A stretch of DNA of 64,000 nucleotides from Mycobacterium sp. GA-1285 (lineage in GTDB: Bacteria; Actinomycetota; Actinomycetes; Mycobacteriales; Mycobacteriaceae). Every line of letters starts with the position of its first letter. Within the stretch, counting starts at the first letter, position 1. The stretch spans positions 186,001 through 250,000 of the forward strand of contig NZ_LQIS01000034.1 of assembly GCF_001499905.1 (NCBI RefSeq). The letters are read 5' to 3'. A program made the position numbers and the translations under genes. Shown here one piece after another: positions 58,058 to 64,000 of the stretch. The notes beneath the pieces were generated by a model. That model was not told where the DNA came from. It saw only the letters and a program-made list of their open reading frames with translations, and did no database searches.

Positions 58058-59521
58058 TCAGAGCGTCAGCCCCGGGTACAGCGGGTTGGCTTTCAGCAGT
58101 TCCGCCGAGGCGGCGTGCACGCGCTCGGCGGTGCCGTCGGCCAGGGTGTACTTGGCCTTCGAAGTGCCCTGCGGTTGAGTGTTGGACAGCACGTCCACGA
58201 TCAGGTCGGCGACGCGGTCGAAGTCGTCGGCCCCGAATCCCCGGGTGGTCAGCGCGGGAGTGCCCAACCGGATACCGCTGGTGTACCAGGCGCCGTTGGG
58301 GTCGGCGGGCACGGAGTTCCGGTTGGTGACGACGCCCGCATCGAGCAGCGCCGACTCGGCCTGGCGGCCGGTCAGCCCGAACGAGGTGACGTCCAGCAGC
58401 ACGATGTGGTTGTCGGTGCCGCCGGTGACGAGCGCGGCGTCTCGCTTGAGGAAACCGTCGGCCAGCGCCTGGGCGTTGTCGGCGACGCGCTGCGCGTACG
58501 TCTGGAACGCCGGCTGGCGGGCTTCAGCGAGCGCGACCGCTTTGGCGGCCATCACGTGTGACAGCGGACCACCGAGCACCATTGGGCAACCCTTGTCGAC
58601 GGCGTCGGAGTACTCCGGCTGGGCGAGCACCATCCCGCCGCGCGGCCCGCGCAGTGACTTGTGGGTGGTCGTGGTGGTGACGTGGGCGTGCGGCACCGGA
58701 TCCTCGTCACCGGTGAACACCTTGCCCGCGACCAGGCCGGCGAAGTGCGCCATGTCGACCATCAACGTGGCGCCGACCTCGTCGGCGATCTCGCGCATCT
58801 TGGCGAAGTCGACCCGCCGCGGATAGGCCGAGTAGCCGGCCACGATGATCAGCGGCTTGAACTCGCGGGCGGCGTCGGCCACCGCGCCGTAGTCGAGGAA
58901 ACCGGTGTTCGGATCGGTGCCGTAGCTGCGCTGGTGGAACATCTTGCCGGAGATGTTGGGCCGGAAGCCGTGGGTCAGGTGGCCGCCCGCGTCCAGCGAC
59001 ATCCCCAGTAGCCGCTGGTTGCCGAGCTTGTTGCGCAGCTTCTCCCAGTCCGCCTCGGACAGGTCGTTGACGTGTTTGAGGCCGGCCTCGGCCAGTTCGG
59101 GTGCTTCGACCCGGGTGGCCAGGATCGCCCAGAAGGCAACGAGGTTGGCGTCGATGCCGGAGTGCGGCTGCACGTAGGCGTACGGCGCACCGAACAGTTC
59201 ACGGGCGTGCTCGGCGGCGAGACTCTCGACGGTGTCGACGTTCTGGCAGCCCGCATAGAACCGGTGCCCGATCGTGCCTTCGGCGTACTTGTCGGAGAGC
59301 CAGGAACCCATCGTCAGCAGCACCGCAGGCGAGGCGTAATTCTCGCTGGCGATCAGCTTGAGCGAATCCCGTTGATCGGCAAGCTCTTTACGCGTCGCCG
59401 CCGCGATACGCGGCTCCACCGACTCGATCACCTGCAACGCGGCCCGGTAGGCGGCGCTCGCGGTCTCGGCGTACTCCGCGCCAGGAGCGGCAGCGTTGGA
59501 GGTCACGGGGTCTGCAGTCAT
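58058..59521 (-). CDS. glyA: serine hydroxymethyltransferase, long form with 31-residue insert
   Basis: A 487-aa PLP enzyme converting serine and tetrahydrofolate to glycine and methylene-THF. The PLP lysine is in TTTTTHKSLRGPRGG; SENYASPAVL, GGHLTHG and VDMAHFAGLVAG are typical. Compared with M. tuberculosis GlyA1 (about 426 aa, from memory) it has an extended N-terminus and a 31-residue insertion at about 137-167 (rich in EAPELAEAGLKHVNDLSEAD). That insertion and its surroundings strongly resemble the chlamydial GlyA type. It sits at the glyA1 locus between coaA and desA2. Confidence 0.94.
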   Translation of the reverse strand: MTADPVTSNAAAPGAEYAETASAAYRAALQVIESVEPRIAAATRKELADQRDSLKLIASENYASPAVLLTMGSWLSDKYAEGTIGHRFYAGCQNVDTVESLAAEHARELFGAPYAYVQPHSGIDANLVAFWAILATRVEAPELAEAGLKHVNDLSEADWEKLRNKLGNQRLLGMSLDAGGHLTHGFRPNISGKMFHQRSYGTDPNTGFLDYGAVADAAREFKPLIIVAGYSAYPRRVDFAKMREIADEVGATLMVDMAHFAGLVAGKVFTGDEDPVPHAHVTTTTTHKSLRGPRGGMVLAQPEYSDAVDKGCPMVLGGPLSHVMAAKAVALAEARQPAFQTYAQRVADNAQALADGFLKRDAALVTGGTDNHIVLLDVTSFGLTGRQAESALLDAGVVTNRNSVPADPNGAWYTSGIRLGTPALTTRGFGADDFDRVADLIVDVLSNTQPQGTSKAKYTLADGTAERVHAASAELLKANPLYPGLTL

Positions 59522-59663
59522 GGGGTTCAGCCTACGACGCCGGGATCGCTCAGCGACCAGCCCATACGGGTCGGCCATACTCACAGCAGTCACATCGGGC
59601 CCGCAGATCACGGAGGCAACATCCGCATCCGGGCAGATAGATGTGCGCGATGCCCCACCTCTG

Positions 59664-59696
59664 AGCGAAAGATTCGCTGCCAGCGAATAATTCGCT
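59664..59696. promoter_or_regulatory. twin 15-bp palindromes between DUF885 gene and glyA
   Basis: AGCGAAAGATTCGCT (59664-59678) and AGCGAATAATTCGCT (59682-59696) are near-identical palindromes separated by GCC. Their facing halves also pair with each other. They lie 143-175 bp upstream of glyA and 56-88 bp past the DUF885 stop: a double operator or a structured terminator. The rest of the 230-bp gap holds only a CCCCATGGGG palindrome (59724-59733). Confidence 0.5.
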
Positions 59697-59751
59697 GCGA
59701 GCTGGGCAACGACTCAGTGGTGCCCCCATGGGGCCGTGTTACGGCTGGGGC

Positions 59752-60963
59752 TCAGGCCGCTCGCAGCGCCGACGGGATCAACGGCTCGTCGAGCAGCGTG
59801 CCGAACCGCCGGGCCAGGCTGACGTCGTCGGGCCTGGCGTCCAGCCAGCCTCGCAGCAACCGGTAACCCTCGACGTAGGTGCTGGTGTAGGCGCGCCACA
59901 GCGGCGACGACAGGAACCGCAGCATCTGGCGGGCCCTCTGGTCGTTGACCAGCAGCCACCGCTTGAGGAAGGCGACGACGTCGTCGACGTCGCAGTGCTC
60001 GTCGTGCAGCATCAGCGCCGCGTCCTGGCGCACCTCGGCGAGCGCGGCGCTCGCCTCCGACACCGCCTGCGCGCGCTCGCCGTCGAACCTCAGCCCCAGA
60101 TCGGCGTAGATCTCGGCTGCCCAAGCGCCCCAGTCTGGACCGATCGCCGCGTACAGCGCGAGATCGGCCAGGCCCTCGGCCATCAGGCACTGCGGGGTGT
60201 TGACCAGGAAGATGGTCTGCTCCGCCTGTCCCCTGCCCTCGACCAAACCGAATTCCTTGCGGCAGTGCTCGGTGTGGTGACCCGGATACGACTCGTGCGC
60301 GACCAGCCGTGGCAGGTTCGACATCTGCTGCTTGAGGTCGGCATTGACCGCCACCGTCGACTTGTAATCCCCGTGGTAGTAGTTGAAGCCCGACCACGGC
60401 TTGTCGGTGACGACCTCGTAGGTGATGGTCTCCGCGTCCGGCAGTGGATACTCGGCCCGCACCCGGTCGCGCAGCGCGCTGGAGAACGCGTGGATGCACT
60501 CTTCGAGGCGAGTGGGCGGGATCTCCTCGGCCGCGCGGTAGGCCTGCATCCGGTCGGCGAGCGGACCTGACCCGTCCAGCACCTCGTCGAACTGCCGATG
60601 GGCTTGTCGGTACCGCTCCGGGTCGCCCTTGCCGATGTGCACGTCGAAATAGGCCTCGACCTCTTCGACGAAGCCGACCTGCTCGCCGGCGAACTTGCGG
60701 CCCGCGCACGCCAGGGCCCGCAGGTGGGCCCCGATGAAGTCCTTACGCGCCCGCTCCAGCCCCTCGACCGAGGCCAATTCCCCCATCAGCCGCTCGGCCT
60801 GCCTGGCCAGGTCCGACGGATCGGGCTGCGGTTCGGCGGCGACCGCATGGCGCAGCGCGGGGTCGCCGGTGAACGCGTCGACGTAGCCTTCCTCCAATCG
60901 GTCGAAGCGCAGACCGAGCAGCAGATACTCGCGGACGATCGAAACCGAGGTGCTGGCGTCCAT
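59752..60963 (-). CDS. DUF885 family protein, putative metallopeptidase-like
   Basis: A 403-aa alpha-helical protein with the DUF885 signature: PWSGFNYYHGDYKS, the zinc-type motif HESYPGHHTEH, TPQCLMAEGLADLALYA and the C-terminal RQMLRFLSSPLWRAYTSTYVEGYRL. DUF885 proteins resemble gluzincin (M32/M3-like) peptidases; activity is unproven. The ATG at 60963 gives MDASTSVSIVREY. It is divergent from coaA, with 30 bp between starts. Confidence 0.85.
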   Translation of the reverse strand: MDASTSVSIVREYLLLGLRFDRLEEGYVDAFTGDPALRHAVAAEPQPDPSDLARQAERLMGELASVEGLERARKDFIGAHLRALACAGRKFAGEQVGFVEEVEAYFDVHIGKGDPERYRQAHRQFDEVLDGSGPLADRMQAYRAAEEIPPTRLEECIHAFSSALRDRVRAEYPLPDAETITYEVVTDKPWSGFNYYHGDYKSTVAVNADLKQQMSNLPRLVAHESYPGHHTEHCRKEFGLVEGRGQAEQTIFLVNTPQCLMAEGLADLALYAAIGPDWGAWAAEIYADLGLRFDGERAQAVSEASAALAEVRQDAALMLHDEHCDVDDVVAFLKRWLLVNDQRARQMLRFLSSPLWRAYTSTYVEGYRLLRGWLDARPDDVSLARRFGTLLDEPLIPSALRAA

Positions 60964-60993
60964 GATCTCAACCGTAAATGCAAGACTGGGCGC

Positions 60994-61941
60994 ATGGCGC
61001 GGCTGAGCGAACCCAGCCCATATGTTGAGTTCGACCGGAGTCAATGGCGGAACCTGCGTATGTCGACGCCGCTGAAGCTCACCGAGGACGAGCTGAAGAG
61101 GCTGCGCGGTATCGGCGAGAAGATCGACCTGTTGGAAGTCGAAGAGGTCTATCTGCCGCTGGCCCGGCTGATCCACCTTCAGGTGGCCGCGCGCCAGCGG
61201 TTGTTCGCGACGACCGCGGAGTTCCTGGGCGGTGACTCAGACGGCGAGTCTCAGCCGAACCGCCCGGTGCCGTTCGTGATCGGCGTCGCGGGCAGTGTCG
61301 CGGTCGGCAAGTCGACGACGGCCCGTGTGCTGCAGGCACTTCTGGCACGCTGGGAGCACCACCCACGTGTCGACCTGGTGACCACCGACGGGTTCCTCTA
61401 CCCCAATGCCGAATTGGTGCGTCGGAACTTGATGGGTCGCAAGGGTTTTCCTGAGAGCTACGACCGGCGTGCGCTGATGCGGTTCGTCACGACGGTCAAG
61501 TCCGGCGCGGAATACGCGTGCGCGCCGGTGTACTCGCATCTGATCTACGACATCGTGCCCGGAGAGAAGCAGATCGTCCGCCACCCGGACATCCTTATCC
61601 TCGAGGGCCTCAACGTGCTGCAGACCGGGCCGACGTTGATGGTGTCCGACCTGTTCGACTTCTCGGTCTACGTCGACGCCCGCATCGACGACATCGAACA
61701 GTGGTACATCGATCGGTTCCTCGGCTTGCGCACGACGGCGTTCGCCGACCCGGCCTCACACTTTCACCACTACGCCACGCTCACCGACGAGCAGGCCGTG
61801 TTCGCCGCCCGCGACATCTGGCACTCGATCAACCGGCCCAACCTGATCGAGAACATCCTGCCGACTCGGCCGCGGGCGACGTTGGTCTTGCGCAAGGACG
61901 CCGACCACTCGATCAATCGGCTGCGCCTGCGCAAGCTGTAG
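60994..61941 (+). CDS. coaA: type I pantothenate kinase
   Basis: A 315-aa P-loop kinase that phosphorylates pantothenate, the first committed step of CoA synthesis. Walker A GSVAVGKS is at 100-107; LVTTDGFLYPN, RKGFPESYD and ILEGLNVLQTG are conserved, and the N-terminus PSPYVEFDRSQWRNLR is typical. It is the orthologue of Rv1092c by sequence and place. A CoA-synthesis gene here fits the window's acyl-CoA theme only by chance of synteny. It ends 3 bp from the convergent membrane-protein gene. Confidence 0.96.
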   Translation: MARLSEPSPYVEFDRSQWRNLRMSTPLKLTEDELKRLRGIGEKIDLLEVEEVYLPLARLIHLQVAARQRLFATTAEFLGGDSDGESQPNRPVPFVIGVAGSVAVGKSTTARVLQALLARWEHHPRVDLVTTDGFLYPNAELVRRNLMGRKGFPESYDRRALMRFVTTVKSGAEYACAPVYSHLIYDIVPGEKQIVRHPDILILEGLNVLQTGPTLMVSDLFDFSVYVDARIDDIEQWYIDRFLGLRTTAFADPASHFHHYATLTDEQAVFAARDIWHSINRPNLIENILPTRPRATLVLRKDADHSINRLRLRKL

Positions 61942-61944
61942 CGG

Positions 61945-62352
61945 CTACCGGTTGATCCGGCGCCAGCCCTGGTACTGCAGTTCGGCGAACGCCAGCGTGT
62001 ACACCCCGGTGGCGAGCGTCAGCACCACGCCAATGGTGGTGAGCGGGAAGACATTCGAGATCACGAGCACTACCGCTGCTACGGCATAGAGGACGTTGGC
62101 GACGATCACCGCCATGCCCGCCGTCTTCAGCGACGGCAGCGCCGCCAGACCCAGGACCACCATCCCGTAGGCGATGAAGAACGCCGCCATTCCGTACTCG
62201 AAGCCGATCGTGGTGCCCGACGTGTCGGCCAGCCAGCCCGCGAGTGGAAGGGCAGCGACACCGGCCAGACCGGTGAGGATCGCGTCGGCGCGCATGGCGA
62301 AGCGCAGCAGAGCGTCCGTCGACTCGTTCAGCCGGACCGAGAGTGCGGTCAT
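61945..62352 (-). CDS. four-helix membrane protein (second paralogue)
   Basis: A 135-aa protein with four hydrophobic helices: LTGLAGVAALPLAGWLA, YGMAAFFIAYGMVVLGLAALP, MAVIVANVLYAVAAVVLVIS and IGVVLTLATGVYTLAFAELQYQGWRR. It is clearly paralogous to the gene at 62433-62861 (shared LLRxAxRADA start, AxA-Q-Y end). GAAAGGAAT lies about 9 nt before the ATG at 62352. Family and function unknown; the size resembles small integral proteins of the DoxX/SPW-like class. Confidence 0.75.
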   Translation of the reverse strand: MTALSVRLNESTDALLRFAMRADAILTGLAGVAALPLAGWLADTSGTTIGFEYGMAAFFIAYGMVVLGLAALPSLKTAGMAVIVANVLYAVAAVVLVISNVFPLTTIGVVLTLATGVYTLAFAELQYQGWRRINR

Positions 62353-62432
62353 GAGGGGATTCCTTTCTTGTGGGGGTGGGAACCGTTCCGGAGCCGACGC
62401 CGCAACCTCTGACGACGGCGGCTCCGGACCGG

Positions 62433-62861
62433 TCATGAAGGGGCCGCGTCGAGGCGACGGACCCCGAGGTACTGGGCGTAGGCGAATGCGAGCGTCACGG
62501 CGGTGAACGCGATCGTGGCGGCGACGCCGGTTTCGGTCAGCGGCAGCACGCCGGTCACCAGCACCGCGGCCACGACAACCGCGAAGACGATGTTGCCGAC
62601 CAGGACGCCGAGGCCGACCCGGCGGATATCGGGCGCCCCGGCCGCCAGAAACAACGCGGCGCCGTAGCCGACGAGCGCGGCGCCGCCGATCCACTCGCTG
62701 GTGGCGGACAGACCGCTGACTCGAGACAGCGGGTCGGCGGCCATTGCGATGACCAAGCCCAGACCCCCGCACAGCGTCGCGTCGGCGCGCAGCGCCACGC
62801 GTAGTAGCGAGTCGGTCGGGCCCGGGTCATCGAGGCCGGGGCGGGTGGTCGCGGTGGTCAT
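62433..62861 (-). CDS. four-helix membrane protein (first paralogue)
   Basis: A 142-aa protein with four hydrophobic helices: ATLCGGLGLVIAMAAD, EWIGGAALVGYGAALFLAAGAP, LGVLVGNIVFAVVVAAVLVTG and ATIAFTAVTLAFAYAQYLGVRRL. It is the upstream partner of the paralogue at 61945-62352, separated by 80 bp, so the pair arose by tandem duplication. Upstream lie a 56-bp tandem repeat and a hairpin. Function unknown. Confidence 0.75.
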   Translation of the reverse strand: MTTATTRPGLDDPGPTDSLLRVALRADATLCGGLGLVIAMAADPLSRVSGLSATSEWIGGAALVGYGAALFLAAGAPDIRRVGLGVLVGNIVFAVVVAAVLVTGVLPLTETGVAATIAFTAVTLAFAYAQYLGVRRLDAAPS

Positions 62862-62928
62862 GTCACCGACAGTGCTCAGATGCTGCTGCCAGATCGACGC
62901 AGAACGCTGCCAGCTCCTGCCAACCGCA

Positions 62929-63054
62929 GGTCACGACGATGCGGGCGAGGAACGAGCCCGTTGAGGAGTGACCTAAATCGAATTGGTCACGACGATGCGG
63001 GCGAGGAACGAGCCCGTTGAGGAGTGACCTAAATCGAATTGGTCACGACGATGC
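62929..63054. repeat. 56-bp tandem repeat, 2.25 copies
   Basis: Two identical 56-bp units (62929-62984, 62985-63040) start GGTCACGACGATGCGGGCGA and end CCTAAATCGAATT; 14 bp of a third unit follow (63041-63054). The repeat lies upstream of the four-helix membrane-protein gene, 68-193 bp from its ATG. Each unit contains GAGGAGTGACCT-like purine-rich sequence. The non-triplet unit and exact identity suggest a recent duplication and possible copy-number variation. Confidence 0.9.
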
Positions 63055-63055
63055 T

Positions 63056-63100
63056 TAAGCGGTTGTTTCCACGCAGCTGCTGCGTGTGATCAACCGCTTA
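63056..63100. terminator. nested hairpin downstream of the last gene
   Basis: TAAGCGGTTG (63056-63065) pairs with CAACCGCTTA (63091-63100), enclosing CACGCAG/CTGCGTG (63070-63076, 63080-63086) with a 3-base loop. It lies 20 bp past the stop of the minus-strand gene at 63121 and is a likely terminator. Confidence 0.75.
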
Positions 63101-63120
63101 GCGCCCCACGAAACTCCGCG

Positions 63121-64000
63121 TCAGTCTTTAGCGGCCACGAGGTTGCCGCGTAGATCTGCGGCGATCAGCCGCGCGGCGGCGTTCTGCCAGTTGTGCAGCG
63201 ACCGCTGCGGCACCTCGGTGACGAACCACTGCCAGGCCTGGCGGGCCACGGGATCCAGTCCGGCCGCGGTCGCGTTCTGCGCGTAGGCACGCACCCCGAC
63301 GACATACGGGAAGTACAGCGAGTTGTAGTGCCGCCACTCCTCGGTGGTACCGAACTCGCCGCCGTCGCGCGGTTTGAGCCGGGCGATGCGCTCGGCCAGC
63401 AGCGCCTTGAGCTCGGTCGCCCGCTCCAGTGGCTGGTCGGGGGCACCGCGGGAGGCCAACCGTTCGTCGATGATCGGCAACCGGGTCAGCGGGCTGGCGA
63501 TCAGCTTGGACAGATCGCCGTAGTGTCCGAGCGCGCGGCGGGTCAAGCGGGCGAACGTCTGCTCGTCGACGCCGTCGAGCGGGTTGTCCTTGCGCAGCGG
63601 CAGCGCCGCCTCGGTACTGCGCAGTGCCGCGCGGTCGGCACGCAGCGCGGGCGAGCGGGAGAACGCCAACCGGTCGAGGGCGCCGGCCAACGGGTCGGCG
63701 AGCACATTGATCGCGATCGCGATCGCCAGGCTGGTGAACAGCAGCACGGTCAGCGCGGTGTCATGGCCGGTGACCGCCAGACCGATCAACGCCTGGCCAC
63801 CGAACAGCACCGCCACCACCGTCGTCGCCGCGAAGGAGCGCAGCATGTCGGCGCGCAACGCCTGCCCCTCGTCGAACGCGTCGCCGATCGCGACCGCGAC
63901 ACCGAGCAGCGCGACGTCGAACCCCGTCGATGCGAGTGCCAGCCAGCTCGGAACCAGCCCCAGCGGGATGATCAGGATCGCGTTGCCCAGCGCGAAGAAC
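63121..64000 (-). CDS. membrane protein of unknown function (N-terminus outside window)
   Basis: The frame is open to the window edge, so only the C-terminal 292 residues are seen. At least four hydrophobic stretches come first (ILIIPLGLVPSWLALAST, GFDVALLGVAVAIG, ATTVVAVLFGGQALIGLAV, ALTVLLFTSLAIAIAINVLA), then a cytoplasmic helical domain (about 150 residues; LTRRALGHYGDLSKLIASPL, EWRHYNSLYFPYVVGVRAYA). The layout recalls membrane sensor or regulator subunits, but no catalytic motif is visible. I do not recognise the family. Confidence 0.7.
   Translation of the reverse strand, partial: FFALGNAILIIPLGLVPSWLALASTGFDVALLGVAVAIGDAFDEGQALRADMLRSFAATTVVAVLFGGQALIGLAVTGHDTALTVLLFTSLAIAIAINVLADPLAGALDRLAFSRSPALRADRAALRSTEAALPLRKDNPLDGVDEQTFARLTRRALGHYGDLSKLIASPLTRLPIIDERLASRGAPDQPLERATELKALLAERIARLKPRDGGEFGTTEEWRHYNSLYFPYVVGVRAYAQNATAAGLDPVARQAWQWFVTEVPQRSLHNWQNAAARLIAADLRGNLVAAKD

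Noticed and set aside
62929..63054. Possible CRISPR array
   Set aside because: The copies are directly adjacent with no spacers, only 2.25 units, and no cas genes. It is a simple tandem repeat.

Overview
This GC-rich window comes from a mycobacterium, most likely a fast-growing, environmental-type species (Mycolicibacterium-like). The evidence is gene content and order. Read backwards from about 62 kb to 37.8 kb, it follows the M. tuberculosis chromosome from coaA to ychF (Rv1092c to Rv1112): coaA, glyA, desA2, phoH2, fum, glpX, an Rv1100-like DUF4245 gene, an Rv1101c-like transporter, the Rv1106c-like 3beta-hydroxysteroid dehydrogenase, xseB, xseA, the Rv1109c- and Rv1111c-like genes, ispH and ychF. 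Near 2-4 kb it picks up the mcr (Rv1143)/Rv1144/echA neighbourhood. Rv numbers are from memory. I see no tRNA, rRNA, insertion sequence, phage gene or CRISPR array.

Layout. 1-9.1 kb: a cut-off DoxX-type gene, a 50-codon gene, an acyl-CoA operon (mcr, SDR, nitronate monooxygenase) divergent from a crotonase, an MFS exporter, a DUF1028 protein, and a CPBP protease / SDR / gamma-carbonic-anhydrase group. 9.2-16.7 kb: a secreted fasciclin-domain protein, a beta-oxidation operon (thiolase, enoyl-CoA hydratase, acyl-CoA dehydrogenase) divergent from a FadR-type GntR regulator, a DUF3556 membrane protein with a canonical KstR box, and a DoxX protein. 16.8-31.9 kb: a complete mce lipid-import operon (yrbEA, yrbEB, mceA-F, two Mce-associated proteins). 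It runs with almost no gaps into an epoxide-hydrolase-like gene and a wax-synthase/DGAT-like gene, and is preceded by a TetR regulator and a divergent hydrolase. 32-37.8 kb: an accessory stretch with a class III nucleotide cyclase, a permuted-papain-like enzyme, small membrane or secreted proteins and SRPBCC/DUF1801 proteins. 37.8-62 kb: the conserved block, interrupted by a second KstR-box operon (two SDRs plus the transporter gene) and a large LuxR-type ATPase regulator. 62-64 kb: two paralogous four-helix membrane proteins, a 56-bp tandem repeat, a hairpin and a membrane protein that runs off the edge.

The theme is lipid and sterol handling. Three promoters (DUF3556 gene, 3beta-HSD, SDR pair) carry the 14-bp TnnAACnnGTTnnA pattern of the cholesterol regulator KstR, each beside a plausible -10 element. 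Mcr, the FadE/EchA/thiolase operon, the mce importer with its attached epoxide hydrolase and acyltransferase, and DesA2 fit a lipid-scavenging and remodelling lifestyle. The mcr/echA and thiolase/gntR divergent promoters share a related palindromic element, suggesting a small local regulon. I did not find an obviously new defence or mobile system. The less-described items are the extended mce operon, the KstR-box genes, a long-insert glyA, a crotonase lacking both catalytic glutamates, and several unexplained intergenic palindromes and repeats.
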